A stretch of 64,000 nucleotides of DNA from Acidovorax sp. Leaf78 (GTDB lineage: Bacteria > Pseudomonadota > Gammaproteobacteria > Burkholderiales > Burkholderiaceae_C): assembly GCF_001422735.1 (NCBI RefSeq), contig NZ_LMLZ01000024.1:62001-126000 (forward strand). The letters are read 5' to 3'. This document shows, one piece after another, positions 8,604-18,371 of this stretch (positions are counted from its first letter, which is position 1; each line of letters opens with the position of its first letter). The notes beneath the pieces are model-generated. The model did not search any database and had not been told where the DNA came from. It worked only from the letters and a program-made list of their open reading frames with translations. Both the position numbers and the translations under genes were made by a program.

Positions 8604-10103
8604 GTGATCACAGAACTTGAATTCAAAAGCCTGGCCGGCGAAGGCTACAACCGTATTCCGCTCATGGCCGAAGCGTTTGCGGACCTCGAAACCCCTCTCT
8701 CCCTGTACCTGAAGCTCGCGCACAGCAAGGACGGCGGCAAGCACAGCTTCCTGCTCGAATCCGTGGTGGGCGGCGAGCGCTTCGGGCGCTACAGCTTCAT
8801 CGGCCTGCCGGCGCGCACGCTGCTGCGCGCCAGCGGCTTCGGCGCCAACGCCAAGACCGAGGTCGTGACCGATGGGCAGGTGGTGGAGTCCGCAGCGGGC
8901 AATCCGCTCGACTTCATCGAGGCCTACCAAAAGCGCTTCAAGGTGGCCCTGCGCCCTGGGCTGCCGCGCTTTTGCGGCGGTTTGGCTGGCTACTTCGGCT
9001 ACGACGCGGTGCGCTACATCGAAAAGAAGCTTGAAGACACCTGCCCGCCCGACACGCTGGGCTGCCCCGACATCCTGCTGCTGCAGTGCGAGGAACTGGC
9101 CGTCATCGACAACCTGTCGGGCAAGCTCTACCTCATCGTCTACGCCGACCCGGCCCAGCCCGAGGCGTATGCCAAGGCCAAGAAGCGCCTGCGTGACCTG
9201 AAGGAGCAGCTCAAGTATTCGGTGAGTGCCCCCATCGTCAAGCCCACCGAAAGCCACCCCGCGCAGCGCGACTTCTCCAAGGCCGACTACCTGGCCGCCG
9301 TGGACCGCGCCAAGGAGCTGATCGCCGCCGGCGATTTCATGCAGGTGCAGGTGGGCCAGCGCATCCACAAGCGCTACACCGAAAGCCCGCTCTCGCTGTA
9401 CCGCGCGCTGCGATCTTTGAACCCGTCGCCGTACATGTACTTCTACGACTTCGGCGACTTCCATGTGGTGGGCGCCAGCCCCGAGATCCTGGTGCGCCAG
9501 GAGAACACGCCCGACGGCCAGAAGGTCACCATCCGCCCGCTGGCCGGCACCCGGCCCCGCGGTGCCACGCTGGAGAAGGACAAGGCGGCCGAGGTCGAGC
9601 TCATCAACGACCCCAAGGAGCGTGCCGAGCATGTGATGCTGATCGACCTGGCGCGCAACGACATCGGCCGCATCGCCAAGACCGGCACCGTGAAGGTGAC
9701 GGAGGCCTTTGCCATCGAGCGCTACAGCCATGTGATGCACATCGTGAGCAACGTGGAAGGCATCCTCAACGACGGCATGACGGCCATCGACGTGCTCAAG
9801 GCCACCTTCCCGGCCGGTACGCTCACCGGCGCGCCCAAGGTGCATGCGATGGAGCTCATCGACCAGCTCGAACCGACCAAGCGCGGCCTGTACGGCGGCG
9901 CCTGCGGCTACCTGAGCTACGCGGGCGACATGGACGTGGCCATCGCGATCCGCACCGGCATCATCAAGAACGGCACGCTCTACGTGCAGGCTGCAGCCGG
10001 CGTGGTGGCCGACTCGGTGCCCGAGCTGGAATGGAAGGAAACCGAGCACAAGGCCCGCGCCTTGCTGCGCGCGGCAGAACTCGTCGAGGAGGGCCTGGAA
10101 TGA
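8604..10103 (+). CDS. trpE: Anthranilate synthase component I
   Basis: Converts chorismate to anthranilate with ammonia supplied by TrpG, the first step of tryptophan synthesis. I chose the GTG at 8604 because GGGAG lies at good spacing; the ATG at 8586 would add six residues. The N-terminal LLES element followed by RYSF marks the Trp feedback site. The C-terminal catalytic half carries [31 protein letters not shown] and [11 protein letters not shown]. The 499-residue length is normal. The stop overlaps the next start (ATGA). Expression is probably controlled by the upstream Trp-codon leader. Confidence 0.95.
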   Translation: MITELEFKSLAGEGYNRIPLMAEAFADLETPLSLYLKLAHSKDGGKHSFLLESVVGGERFGRYSFIGLPARTLLRASGFGANAKTEVVTDGQVVESAAGNPLDFIEAYQKRFKVALRPGLPRFCGGLAGYFGYDAVRYIEKKLEDTCPPDTLGCPDILLLQCEELAVIDNLSGKLYLIVYADPAQPEAYAKAKKRLRDLKEQLKYSVSAPIVKPTESHPAQRDFSKADYLAAVDRAKELIAAGDFMQVQVGQRIHKRYTESPLSLYRALRSLNPSPYMYFYDFGDFHVVGASPEILVRQENTPDGQKVTIRPLAGTRPRGATLEKDKAAEVELINDPKERAEHVMLIDLARNDIGRIAKTGTVKVTEAFAIERYSHVMHIVSNVEGILNDGMTAIDVLKATFPAGTLTGAPKVHAMELIDQLEPTKRGLYGGACGYLSYAGDMDVAIAIRTGIIKNGTLYVQAAAGVVADSVPELEWKETEHKARALLRAAELVEEGLE

Positions 10104-10474
10104 CCGCCCCCACGAAACCCCAAGCCATCGACAAGGTGCAGGACTGCACCACCATGGCCGAGGTGCGTGCGCGCATCGATGCGCTCGACGACGTGCTAGT
10201 GCCCTTGCTCGTGGAGCGCAGCGCCTACATGACGCAGGCTGCGCGCATCAAGCAAAGCGACGCCCAGGTGCGCGACGTGGCCCGCATCGAGGCCATCGTG
10301 CGCCGCGTGCGCGCCACGGCCCAGGCCGAAGGTGGCCAACCCGACCTGATCGAAGCCATCTACCGCGGCATCATGGAAGCCTCCATTGCCTACGAACACC
10401 GCGAGTTCGCGCGCCTGCGCGCCGGGCACGCCAGCGACGCGGCCGCACCACAGACCGCAGGGAGCGCAGCATGA
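10100..10474 (+). CDS. AroQ-type chorismate mutase (PchB-like)
   Basis: 124 residues, all-helical AroQ fold. The start ATG overlaps the trpE stop and is preceded by GAGGAGG. Active-site positions can be followed: Arg in VRARIDALD, Arg in VERSAY and Lys in ARIKQSD. The position matching E. coli Glu52 is Ile, which is closer to PchB-like enzymes. It would convert chorismate to prephenate, or a related chorismate-derived substrate. Four-base overlaps join it to trpE and trpG. A branch-point competitor inside the trp operon is unusual and may balance chorismate use. Confidence 0.85.
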   Translation: MTAPTKPQAIDKVQDCTTMAEVRARIDALDDVLVPLLVERSAYMTQAARIKQSDAQVRDVARIEAIVRRVRATAQAEGGQPDLIEAIYRGIMEASIAYEHREFARLRAGHASDAAAPQTAGSAA

Positions 10475-11043
10475 AACTCTTGATGGTCGACAACTACGAC
10501 AGCTTCACCTACAACATCGTGCAGTACTTCGGCGAACTGGGTGCCGAGGTCGAGGTGTTCCGCAACGACGAGATCACCCTCGAAGGCATCGCGCAGCGCG
10601 CCCCCGACCGCCTGGTGATCTCCCCCGGCCCGTGCTCGCCCGCCGAGGCCGGCATCTCGGTGGCGGCGATCCAGCACTTCGCGGGCAAGCTGCCCATCCT
10701 GGGCGTGTGCCTGGGCCACCAGAGCATCGGCGCCGCGTTCGGCGGCACCATCGTCCGTGCGCAACAGCTGATGCACGGCAAGACCAGCGTCATCACCACC
10801 ACGCAGCAGGGCGTGTTCGCGGGCCTGCCCGAGAAGTTCACGGTCAACCGCTACCACTCGCTGGCCATCGAGCGCGCCGCGTGCCCTGACGTGCTGCAGG
10901 TCACCGCCTGGACGGATGACGGCGAGATCATGGGCGTGCGCCACAAGGAGCTGGCCATTGAGGGCGTGCAGTTCCACCCCGAGAGCATCCTCACCGAACA
11001 CGGGCACGCGATGCTGAAGAACTTTCTGGAGCAGCGCGCATGA
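10471..11043 (+). CDS. trpG: Anthranilate synthase component II (glutamine amidotransferase)
   Basis: 190 residues, class I glutamine amidotransferase. The oxyanion region (SPGPCSP), nucleophile elbow (GVCLGHQ, Cys80) and catalytic His/Glu (VQFHPES) are all present. It hydrolyses glutamine and passes ammonia to TrpE. It overlaps both the chorismate mutase gene and the dinB-like gene by 4 nt. In some bacteria this subunit also serves p-aminobenzoate synthesis; no pabB is visible here. Confidence 0.95.
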   Translation: MKLLMVDNYDSFTYNIVQYFGELGAEVEVFRNDEITLEGIAQRAPDRLVISPGPCSPAEAGISVAAIQHFAGKLPILGVCLGHQSIGAAFGGTIVRAQQLMHGKTSVITTTQQGVFAGLPEKFTVNRYHSLAIERAACPDVLQVTAWTDDGEIMGVRHKELAIEGVQFHPESILTEHGHAMLKNFLEQRA

Positions 11044-11570
11044 CGGCGCCGGCCGATGCTGCGGCAGCGTCGGGCTCGTTCGCCCAGCTGTTCCAGTACA
11101 AGCGCTGGGCCAACCAGGAGTTGCTCGCGCTGGGCGAGGCGTCGCAGGCGGCATTGCCCGAGGACGACCACCGGCTCTTCGTGCGCATCCTGAACCACAC
11201 CTACGTGGTGGACCGCATCTTCGCGAGCCACCTGCAGGGCCTGCCGCAGACCGGCTACGCGGCGACCAACACCGACGAGACGCCTGCACTGCCCGCCCTG
11301 CGCGACGCCGTGCGCGCGTCGGACGACTGGTACCTGCAGTACGCCGGCGGCCTCGGCGCGGACCAGCTGGCCGAGCCCGTGCAGTTCCGCTTCACCGACG
11401 GCGACACCGGCGCCATGACGCGGGCCGAGATCCTGAACCACGTCGTGGTGCACGGCACCTACCACCGGGGCGCGGCCGGCCGCATCCTGGCGGGGCATGC
11501 GGTGCCGCTGCCGCGCGACTCGCTCACCACCTTCCTGCACCGCCTGCAACCGGAGCGACGCTGGTCGTAA
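11040..11570 (+). CDS. DinB-family protein
   Basis: 176 residues, four-helix DinB/YfiT-like fold. The family's metal-binding histidines are visible in [11 protein letters not shown] and in [12 protein letters not shown]. Members are often thiol-dependent transferases (mycothiol, bacillithiol or glutathione related), or have no known activity. It overlaps trpG by 4 nt, so it is translated with the trp genes, though a role in Trp synthesis is not obvious. Confidence 0.85.
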   Translation: MTAPADAAAASGSFAQLFQYKRWANQELLALGEASQAALPEDDHRLFVRILNHTYVVDRIFASHLQGLPQTGYAATNTDETPALPALRDAVRASDDWYLQYAGGLGADQLAEPVQFRFTDGDTGAMTRAEILNHVVVHGTYHRGAAGRILAGHAVPLPRDSLTTFLHRLQPERRWS

Positions 11571-11574
11571 CACC

Positions 11575-12249
11575 ATGCCCGACAGCCACCAACTGCTCAT
11601 GTTCATCGCGGCCGGCTGGCTGCTGAACCTCACGCCCGGCCCGGACGTGCTGTACATCGTCTCCAACGCCCTCAAGTCCGGCACCCGCGCGGGCATCGTC
11701 GCCGGCCTGGGCATCACCGCCGGGTGCTTCGTGCACATCTTTGCGGCCGCCGTGGGCGTGGGCGCGCTGCTGGCCACGTCGGCCACGGCGTTCACCGTGC
11801 TCAAGTGGGTGGGCGCTGCCTACCTGATGTGGATGGGTGTGCGCATGCTGCTGTCCAAACCGTCGGGCGATGGAGGCAGCGCAGCGGCCATCGCGGCGGC
11901 GCAGGCGGGGGCATCGTCCGGTGCTGCTGCCACGCCGCTGTCCAAGATCTTCATGGGCGGCTTCTGGACCAACGTGCTCAACCCCAAGGTCGCGATCTTC
12001 TTCCTGGCGTTCGTGCCGCAGTTCATTGCGCCGGGCACCGAGAACAAGGCGCTGGCCTTTGTGCTGCTGGGCGTGCTGTTCAATGTGAACGCGATTCCCG
12101 TCAACACGGGCTGGGCATTGGCTGCGAGCTGGATGGCGCGCCGCATGGGCGCGGTGCAGCGCGGCATGCACTGGCTGGACCGCATCGCAGGCGCGATGTT
12201 CATCGGCTTTGGCCTCAAGCTCGCCTTCACCGACCAACCGTCGCAATGA
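11575..12249 (+). CDS. LysE/RhtB-family amino-acid exporter
   Basis: 224 residues with about six hydrophobic segments. The family signature near the N-terminus is present ([16 protein letters not shown], the conserved TPGPD motif), as is the [21 protein letters not shown] segment. Members export amino acids or related metabolites such as lysine, arginine, homoserine or threonine. Its position between trpG and trpD suggests, but does not prove, that it relieves excess of an aromatic amino acid or intermediate. It starts 4 nt after the dinB-like stop. Confidence 0.9.
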   Translation: MPDSHQLLMFIAAGWLLNLTPGPDVLYIVSNALKSGTRAGIVAGLGITAGCFVHIFAAAVGVGALLATSATAFTVLKWVGAAYLMWMGVRMLLSKPSGDGGSAAAIAAAQAGASSGAAATPLSKIFMGGFWTNVLNPKVAIFFLAFVPQFIAPGTENKALAFVLLGVLFNVNAIPVNTGWALAASWMARRMGAVQRGMHWLDRIAGAMFIGFGLKLAFTDQPSQ

Positions 12250-12361
12250 AGCACCGGCAAACCCGGATCCACGGGTGCACCCGCCCTGGCAGCGCCCGTA
12301 CTGTGGAATGCGCCGGCTGCCACGCGCCATTGAAGAATTAACGCAGACAGGATCTATCACC

Positions 12362-13399
12362 ATGTCCATCACCCCCCAGGAAGCGCTGCAGCGCACCATC
12401 GAGCACCGCGAAATCTTCCATGACGAGATGCTGCACCTGATGCGCATGATCATGAGCGGCGAGCTGTCGCCCGTCATGACCGCGGCCATAGTCACCGGCC
12501 TGCGCGTGAAGAAGGAAACCATCGGCGAGATCACGGCGGCCGCGCAGGTCATGCGCGAGTTCTCCACCAAGGTTCACGTGCCCGATAGCAAGCACCTGGT
12601 GGACATCGTGGGCACGGGCGGTGACGGCGCCAACACCTTCAACATCTCCACGTGCTCCATGTTCGTGGCCGCAGCGGCGGGCGCCAAGGTCAGCAAGCAC
12701 GGCGGGCGCGGCGTGTCCAGCAAGAGCGGCAGTGCCGACGTGATGGAGGCGCTGGGCATCCACATCAACCTCAAGCCCGAGCAGATCGCGCAGTGCATCG
12801 CAGAGGTGGGCATCGGCTTCATGTTCGCACCCAACCACCACCCGGCCATGAAGAACGTGGCCCCGGTGCGCAAGGAGCTGGGCGTGCGCACCATCTTCAA
12901 CATCCTGGGCCCGCTGACCAACCCGGCCGGCGCGCCCAACATCCTGATGGGCGTGTTCCACCCCGACCTCGTGGGCATCCAGGTGCGCGCGCTGCAGCGC
13001 CTGGGCGCCGAACACGCCATGGTGGTCTACGGCCGCGACGGCATGGACGAAGTCAGCCTGGGCGCAGCCACGCTGGTGGGCGAGCTGAAGAACGGCCAGA
13101 TCACCGAGTATGAAATCCACCCCGAGGACTTCGGCATGTCGATGTCCAGCAACCGCGCCTTGAAGGTCGAATCCCCCGAGCAGTCGCGCGAGATGCTGAT
13201 CGGCGTGCTCAAGGGAGAACCCGGCGCCGCGCAGGACATCGTCTGCCTGAACGCGGGCGTGGCGCTGTATGCGGCCAACGTGGTCGACTCGGTGCCCGCA
13301 GGGCTTGATAAGGCCCGGGCCGCCATCGCTTCGGGCGCTGCGCTGGTCAAGCTTGAGCGGATGGTCACGCGCACGCATGCGCTGGCAACGGCGGCCTGA
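12362..13399 (+). CDS. trpD: Anthranilate phosphoribosyltransferase
   Basis: 345 residues. Transfers phosphoribosyl from PRPP to anthranilate. The PRPP/anthranilate-binding segments are present: [35 protein letters not shown] and the [12 protein letters not shown] region. AGGATC precedes the ATG. A 112-bp gap separates it from the lysE-like gene; no hairpin with a T-run interrupts the run, so it is probably still part of the trp operon. Confidence 0.96.
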   Translation: MSITPQEALQRTIEHREIFHDEMLHLMRMIMSGELSPVMTAAIVTGLRVKKETIGEITAAAQVMREFSTKVHVPDSKHLVDIVGTGGDGANTFNISTCSMFVAAAAGAKVSKHGGRGVSSKSGSADVMEALGIHINLKPEQIAQCIAEVGIGFMFAPNHHPAMKNVAPVRKELGVRTIFNILGPLTNPAGAPNILMGVFHPDLVGIQVRALQRLGAEHAMVVYGRDGMDEVSLGAATLVGELKNGQITEYEIHPEDFGMSMSSNRALKVESPEQSREMLIGVLKGEPGAAQDIVCLNAGVALYAANVVDSVPAGLDKARAAIASGAALVKLERMVTRTHALATAA

Positions 13400-13406
13400 A
13401 GCAGCC

Positions 13407-13550
13407 ATGTGGCGCGACCGTGATACTGGGATGGCATTGGGCGTTTCGGTGTTGTTCTTCGGGGCGTTGGGCTTCGCGCACCGCATGGTCAAGCCGGCCG
13501 GTGCGCATTACTGCGAACCGTCCCAGCTCGCGTTCAAGGATGAGGTTTGA
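13407..13550 (+). CDS. Small single-TM protein, unknown
   Basis: 47 residues starting 7 nt after trpD. It has a short charged N-terminus (MWRDRDTG), one hydrophobic helix (about residues 9-28) and a polar tail with one Cys. Its stop overlaps the next gene's TTG start by 4 nt, which supports real translation. No family recognised. Confidence 0.5.
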   Translation: MWRDRDTGMALGVSVLFFGALGFAHRMVKPAGAHYCEPSQLAFKDEV

Positions 13551-14152
13551 GCGCCGTCATGCGGCAACTGGCGCACCCCAGGACCCTGCACGGGCTCGTC
13601 GCTGCTGTTGAGCAGCAGTCCCGTGTGTGGCTGCCGTTGCAAATGGCGACGGGCGGTTCGATGCTTTTCTCTGTGCTGGTGGGTGCGGCAATGGCAGGGC
13701 TGGGCCTGTGGCTGCTCCACGTTGCCTCGGCGGAGAATGATGGGAGCCTTTTATTGCAGGGGATTTGCCTGATTGGATGCGGTGTCTTTGTTGCCACAAG
13801 GAATGTGCAGCGTACGTGGCCTCCGAACCGCCACCGAGGCTGGGAAGTGAACTTTGAGCAACGGACGTTGACCCCTGTGTGGTTGTCTGGATATTCCACG
13901 ATCTCATTGGGGCCAGATTTCAGTTTGGGCTGTTATTTGGGTAGCGATGTAGATCAACAACCGGCATGGCTACTGGAGTTGCGCCACGTTCGCCGGGGGC
14001 CGGTCGCAACGTTGATGATGGTCCCTGTTGGAGGTCGCGGCGTCGGTGACGCGAGGATGATGGACCGCTGCGTGGATCGACTCGCCGAGCGGCTGGGTAT
14101 CCGACGCTCGGGTTCTTTGTTGGGGCCGACCAAAACACGACAAACGTCGTAA
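13547..14152 (+). CDS. Unknown membrane protein inserted between trpD and trpC
   Basis: Up to 201 residues. The start is either the TTG at 13547 (4-nt overlap with the small gene) or the ATG at 13559. Two hydrophobic helices lie at about residues 38-60 and 67-83 (for example SVLVGAAMAGLGLWLLHVAS). A soluble C-terminal domain of about 110 residues follows, rich in Trp, Gly and Arg. The layout resembles small two-helix proteins with a cytoplasmic tail, but no family is recognised. Base use is visibly more AT-rich than in the flanking trp genes, which suggests later acquisition. Confidence 0.6.
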   Translation: MSAVMRQLAHPRTLHGLVAAVEQQSRVWLPLQMATGGSMLFSVLVGAAMAGLGLWLLHVASAENDGSLLLQGICLIGCGVFVATRNVQRTWPPNRHRGWEVNFEQRTLTPVWLSGYSTISLGPDFSLGCYLGSDVDQQPAWLLELRHVRRGPVATLMMVPVGGRGVGDARMMDRCVDRLAERLGIRRSGSLLGPTKTRQTS

Positions 14153-14226
14153 CTTTTGAAGCGACAAGATCCTGATCTGCACCGACCGTTGGTGACGCTG
14201 ACTAACCATTTTTGTGAGAATTAAAC

Positions 14227-15027
14227 ATGTCCGACATCCTCAACAAGATCGTGGCCGTCAAGCACGAAGAAGTGGCCGCTGCCAAGAAGCGCACACCCCT
14301 CGACGCCATCCGCGCCGATGCCGAGAGCCGTGTGCTCACGCGCGACTTCGAAGGCGCGCTGCGCGCCAAGATCGCCAAAGGCCAGGCGGCGGTGATCGCC
14401 GAGGTCAAGAAAGCCAGCCCCAGCAAGGGCGTGCTGCGCGCCGACTTCATCCCCGCCGACATCGCGCAGAGCTATGCCGATGGCGACGGCAAGGTGAGCG
14501 CGGCCTGCCTGTCGGTGCTGACGGACAAGCAGTTCTTCCAGGGCAGCGTGGATTACTTGAAGCAGGCGCGTGCCAGTTGCCAGCTGCCCGTGCTGCGCAA
14601 GGACTTCATGGTCGATGCGTACCAGATCTATGAGTCGCGGGCGATGGGCGCCGACGCCATCTTGCTGATCGCGGCCAGCCTGGACGACGCCCAGATGGCC
14701 GACTTCGAAGCCATCGCGCGCAGCCTGGACATGGCAGTGTTGGTGGAGGTGCACGACGGCGCCGAGCTGCAGCGCGCGCTCAAGCTCAAGACGCCGCTCG
14801 TGGGCATCAACAACCGCAACCTGCGCACCTTCGAGGTCACGCTGGACACCACCCTGGGCCTGCTCAAGGACGTGCCTGCCGACCGGCTGCTGGTCACCGA
14901 ATCGGGCATCCTGAAGCCCGACGACGTGAAGCGCATGCGCGATGCCGGAGTGCACGCGTTTTTGGTGGGCGAGGTGTTCATGCGCGCGCCGGAGCCGGGT
15001 GAAGCGCTGGCGAAGCTGTTCGCCTGA
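14227..15027 (+). CDS. trpC: Indole-3-glycerol-phosphate synthase
   Basis: 266 residues, (beta/alpha)8 barrel. Key segments: [17 protein letters not shown] (catalytic Lys and phosphate site), [44 protein letters not shown] and VTESGI. It closes the indole ring of carboxyphenylaminodeoxyribulose phosphate. It is monofunctional, without a fused TrpF. No strong Shine-Dalgarno site precedes the ATG (TGAGAATTAAAC). Confidence 0.96.
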   Translation: MSDILNKIVAVKHEEVAAAKKRTPLDAIRADAESRVLTRDFEGALRAKIAKGQAAVIAEVKKASPSKGVLRADFIPADIAQSYADGDGKVSAACLSVLTDKQFFQGSVDYLKQARASCQLPVLRKDFMVDAYQIYESRAMGADAILLIAASLDDAQMADFEAIARSLDMAVLVEVHDGAELQRALKLKTPLVGINNRNLRTFEVTLDTTLGLLKDVPADRLLVTESGILKPDDVKRMRDAGVHAFLVGEVFMRAPEPGEALAKLFA

Positions 15028-15042
15028 TTCTGCGTCTGCTCC

Positions 15043-15094
15043 TTTTTTGATAGCTTGTTGCGCTTGTCCATCAAGCGGTAGAGGCCTTTTTGAC
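15043..15094. repeat. Comamonadaceae-type intergenic palindromic repeat (copy A)
   Basis: The core CGCTTGTCCATCAAGCGGTA (15061-15080) is identical at 63294-63313. It holds an imperfect dyad (CGCTTG...CAAGCG) and is flanked by a GATAGCT-like arm and GAGGCC-TTTTT. It fills the trpC-ung gap and ends 1 nt before the ung start. Confidence 0.7.
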
Positions 15095-15095
15095 C

Positions 15096-15812
15096 ATGAA
15101 TGACGCCGCTGCGAACCCCACCCAACTGCAGACCGCCGACCCCGCGGACTGGCCTGTAGCACCCGGCTGGCAGCCGCTGGTCGATGACTTCTTTGCCGGA
15201 GCGCGCGGCCGGTCGCTGCTCGCCTTTCTGCAGTCGCGGCTCGACGCGGGTGCGGTGATCTTCCCGCCCCGCCCGCTGCGGGCGCTGGAGCTCACGCCGC
15301 CGGACGAGGTGCGCGTGGTCATCCTGGGCCAGGACCCGTACCACGGGCGCGGCCAGGCCGAGGGGCTCGCGTTCTCGGTGGCGCCGGGCGTGCGCCTGCC
15401 GCCCTCGCTGCAGAATATCTTCAAGGAGATGCAGCGCGATTTGAATACGCCGTTTCCGCCTTTCCCCGACCCCGGTGGCAGCCTGGTGAAGTGGGCCAAA
15501 AAGGGCGTGCTACTGCTCAACACCGGCCTCACAGTGGAAGAGGGCCAGCCCGCCAGCCACGCCGGCAAAGGCTGGGAGGCCCTGACCGACGCGGTCATCC
15601 GCCACGTGGCAGAGGGCGAGCGGCCGGTGGTGTTCATGCTCTGGGGCTCGCATGCGCAATCCAAGCGCGCCCTGATCCCACAGGACCGTGGGCACTTGCT
15701 GCTCACGTCCAACCACCCCTCGCCGCTGTCCGCCCTGCGCCCGCCCGTGCCCTTCATCGGCAACGGGCATTTCAGCCAGGCGCGGGACTTCCGGGCGCAG
15801 CACGGGTACTGA
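15096..15812 (+). CDS. ung: Uracil-DNA glycosylase (family 1)
   Basis: 238 residues. Removes uracil from DNA. Motifs: GQDPYHGRGQAEGLAFSV (water-activating Asp, uracil-pocket Tyr), LLLNTGLTVE and the HPSPLSA loop with the catalytic His. The ATG at 15096 is preferred to the TTG at 15090. The gene follows directly on a palindromic repeat, whose 3' end supplies the only GAGG-like sequence upstream, so translation may be weak or may depend on the repeat. Confidence 0.96.
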   Translation: MNDAAANPTQLQTADPADWPVAPGWQPLVDDFFAGARGRSLLAFLQSRLDAGAVIFPPRPLRALELTPPDEVRVVILGQDPYHGRGQAEGLAFSVAPGVRLPPSLQNIFKEMQRDLNTPFPPFPDPGGSLVKWAKKGVLLLNTGLTVEEGQPASHAGKGWEALTDAVIRHVAEGERPVVFMLWGSHAQSKRALIPQDRGHLLLTSNHPSPLSALRPPVPFIGNGHFSQARDFRAQHGY

Positions 15813-15908
15813 CTGACTGTGCAGGCCGACTGGCTGCCGGCCTTGTGACCATGCCCCAGCAGCGCTGCACATGGCCGTGACAGTTTCTGCGGTACGAAGG
15901 GACCACCC

Positions 15909-16205
15909 ATGACGGACGCTGACATCGAAGACCGCATCTTCGCCCTGCTGGCGCTGCGCCAAGCGAGTGTGACCATCTGCCCGTCGGAGGTGGCGCGGTC
16001 ACTGGTGGGTGAGGATGGCGCGTGGCGCGACCACATGCTGCAGGTCCGCCAGGTCGCGCAGGCCTTGGCGCAGCACCAGCGCCTGCGCGTGACGCGCGGC
16101 GGCGTGCCGGTCGATGCGACAGCGCCCGGCGGGCCGATCCGCCTGGGCCTGCCCCGTGCGGAGGAGGGCGGCGCACCTACCAGCGACCCGGCAGCCGCTC
16201 CTTGA
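15909..16205 (+). CDS. DUF3253-family small protein
   Basis: 98 residues. Matches the DUF3253 pattern: an N-terminal helical segment (EDRIFALLALR), ICPSEVARSL, W-R-x-H-M-x-x-VR-x-VA and a terminal VTRGG..VD...GGPIRL strand region. It looks like a small winged-helix-type fold. Function unknown. Its 3' end overlaps the 3' end of the convergent LysR gene by 29 nt. Confidence 0.75.
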   Translation: MTDADIEDRIFALLALRQASVTICPSEVARSLVGEDGAWRDHMLQVRQVAQALAQHQRLRVTRGGVPVDATAPGGPIRLGLPRAEEGGAPTSDPAAAP

Positions 16206-17088
16206 GCAGGTCCAGAAACGCCTGCACGGCCACCGGCAGGCTGCGGCCGGCCAGGGTCTGCACCTCCAGGTCGCGCAGGTCCATGCCGGCGTCGCTGATG
16301 GGCACGGCCACCACGGCCCCGGCGGCCACCAGGTGGCGCGCAGCGATCTCGCTGGCCACCGACAGCCCGCCACCGTGCGCCACGAAGTTGAGCACCGTCT
16401 TGGCGTGGTTGCTGATGAGCACCGCTTCGAGCTGCAGGCCCTGGCGGCTGCAGACGATGTCGATCATCTGGCGCACCGTGGTCTCGGCCGGCGGCAGGGC
16501 CAGGGGGTAGGCGGCCATCTGCGCCAGCGTGACGCTGGCCGCGCCCGCCAGCGCATGGCCGGGCGGCACGAGCGCCAGCACCGGGGCGTTTTGCCGGTAG
16601 GCCACCTCGACGTCCTTGTGCGGCGCGCGGCTGAAGCACAGGCCGATGTCGGCCGCGCCGCTGCGCACGGCGTCGGGCACCTGGGCGGTGGGCAGTGAGA
16701 TCACGCTGAACTGGATGCCGGTGTGCGTGCGCTGAAACTCCACGCACAGGCGCGGCACCAGCTCGTTGGCAAACGCGTCCGATGTGGCCAGCCGCACCTG
16801 CCCCGCGCGCAGGCCCTGCAGCGCACCGATCTCGCCCAGCGCGCGCTCGGCGTCCAGCACCGTGCGCCGGGCGTGCACGGCCAATATCTCCCCGGCGGCG
16901 GTCAGCACCATGCCGCGCGGGTGCCGGTCGAACAGCGGCGTGCCCAGCTGCGCCTCCAGCCCCGCGATCTGGCGGCTCAACGCCGAGGCGGCCACGTGCA
17001 GGCGGGCCGATGCCTCGGTGAGCGAGCCGCTGTGCGCCACCTCCAGGAAGTAGCGCAGGGCGGTGTCTTGCAGAAGCTGGGGGCGCAT
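16177..17088 (-). CDS. LysR-family transcriptional regulator
   Basis: 303 residues. The N-terminal winged HTH (residues about 8-66, ALRYFLEVAHSGSLTEASAR, then LHVAASALSRQI) is followed by a periplasmic-binding-protein-like effector domain. It is divergent from the tctC-like gene, the usual arrangement for a LysR regulator of that transcript. A TTTGCC-N5-GGCAAA dyad lies in the gap. The effector is unknown; a carboxylate or glutathione-related compound would fit the targets. Confidence 0.92.
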   Translation of the reverse strand: MRPQLLQDTALRYFLEVAHSGSLTEASARLHVAASALSRQIAGLEAQLGTPLFDRHPRGMVLTAAGEILAVHARRTVLDAERALGEIGALQGLRAGQVRLATSDAFANELVPRLCVEFQRTHTGIQFSVISLPTAQVPDAVRSGAADIGLCFSRAPHKDVEVAYRQNAPVLALVPPGHALAGAASVTLAQMAAYPLALPPAETTVRQMIDIVCSRQGLQLEAVLISNHAKTVLNFVAHGGGLSVASEIAARHLVAAGAVVAVPISDAGMDLRDLEVQTLAGRSLPVAVQAFLDLLKERLPGRW

Positions 17089-17152
17089 GGGGCAACGAGC
17101 GGGTATGGGGTTTGCAGTGTTTTGCCGTTGGGCAGCCCAAAGTATGAAGTGG

Positions 17153-17169
17153 TTTGCCGCCGCGGCAAA
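17153..17169. promoter_or_regulatory. Candidate LysR operator
   Basis: The imperfect dyad TTTGCC-N5-GGCAAA fits the T-N11-A LysR pattern. It lies 65 bp upstream of the LysR start in the divergent gap shared with the tctC-like gene. Confidence 0.45.
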
Positions 17170-17348
17170 GCTGCTTGCCTATTTGGCGTTGGTGTTGCGG
17201 GCGCGGGCTTTCTAAGATGGTTGACTGGTCATCAATGCGTGTGCTGTGCAGCCGCCGGTCTTGCCTGCGTGCCCGCCACCTGCGGCCTATGACCTGTGAC
17301 CTGTGTGTGCGGCACCGTGCGCCTTTCCTCTTCTTCTGGAGTACCTGT

Positions 17349-18332
17349 ATGCGTCTTTTTCCGTGGAGCCGTCGTGTTCTGTTCATGGCCGGGCTGATGG
17401 TGTGCGGCGCCAGCGCACAGGCGCAGGCCGCGTGGCCCGACAAGCCCGTGCGCGTGATCGTGCCGTTTCCGGCCAGCGGGGCGACCGACCTGGTCGCGCG
17501 CGTGGTCACCCAGCGCGTGGCGGCCGACCTGGGCCAGCAGATGGTGGTGGACAACAAGCCCGGCGCGGGCGGCACCATCGGCACGGCCGAGGCCGCCAAG
17601 GCCGCGCCGGACGGCTACACGCTGCTGCTCACCACGAGCAGCACGCACGCCATTTCGCCCCACCTGATGCCGCGCCTGGCTTATGACCCGCGCAAGGACT
17701 TCACGCCGGTGGCCCACGTGGCCGACGCACCCAGCGTGCTGCTGGTGACCAACTCCCTGCCCGTCAAGAACGTGGCCGAGCTGATCGCCTACGGCAAGGC
17801 CCATCCCGGCAAGCTCAACTACGCCACCAGCGGCAACGGCACCATCGTGCACCTGAACACCGCGGCCTTCAGCGCGCAGGCTGGCGTGGAGATGACGCAC
17901 ATCCCCTACAAGGGCACGGCGCTGGCCATTCCGGACCTGATCGCCGGGCAGACCCATGTGCTGTTCGATTCGCTGCCCACGGGCATGCCGCACGCCAAGG
18001 CCGGCCGCCTGCGCGCCCTGGCCGTGACCAGCGAAAAGCGCAGCACGCTGGCGCCCGAGCTGCCCACGCTGGCCGAGTCCGGCCTGCCCGGGTATTCGTC
18101 GGTGACCTGGTTCGGCGTGTACCTGCCAGCAGGCGCACCGCCCGCACTGGTCGACAAGGTGCACAAGGCCTTTGCCAAGGCGGTGCAGGCGCCCGAAGTG
18201 GCCGAGAGCCTGGCCAAGCTGGGCGTGGAGCCCGCTGCGCCGCGCACGCCCGCGCAGTTCGGTGCGATGGTGCAGGCCGACAGCAACCGGTGGGCGACGG
18301 TGATTCGGCAACACAAAATCACGGTGGAGTGA
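17349..18332 (+). CDS. Bug-family (TctC-like) periplasmic solute-binding protein
   Basis: 327 residues from the ATG at 17349, which has GGAG at good spacing. A signal peptide ends near AQAQAAWP. Diagnostic Bug features follow: WPDKPVRVIVPFPASGATDLVAR, VVDNKPGAGGTIG, PDGYTLLLTTSS and GLPGYSSVTWFGVYLPAGAP. Such proteins bind carboxylates for tripartite (TctABC) uptake or for sensing; betaproteobacteria carry many orphans. No tctA or tctB is adjacent. The LysR regulator is divergent and a gamma-glutamyltransferase-like gene follows. Confidence 0.92.
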   Translation: MRLFPWSRRVLFMAGLMVCGASAQAQAAWPDKPVRVIVPFPASGATDLVARVVTQRVAADLGQQMVVDNKPGAGGTIGTAEAAKAAPDGYTLLLTTSSTHAISPHLMPRLAYDPRKDFTPVAHVADAPSVLLVTNSLPVKNVAELIAYGKAHPGKLNYATSGNGTIVHLNTAAFSAQAGVEMTHIPYKGTALAIPDLIAGQTHVLFDSLPTGMPHAKAGRLRALAVTSEKRSTLAPELPTLAESGLPGYSSVTWFGVYLPAGAPPALVDKVHKAFAKAVQAPEVAESLAKLGVEPAAPRTPAQFGAMVQADSNRWATVIRQHKITVE

Positions 18333-18371
18333 TATCCCCCGTCATCCGATTGCTGTCAAACAACTACAGCA

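Noticed and set aside
8547-10049. 500-codon minus-strand frame opposite trpE
   Set aside because: Fully antisense to trpE, with the His/Gly/Gln-rich composition of a high-GC shadow frame.
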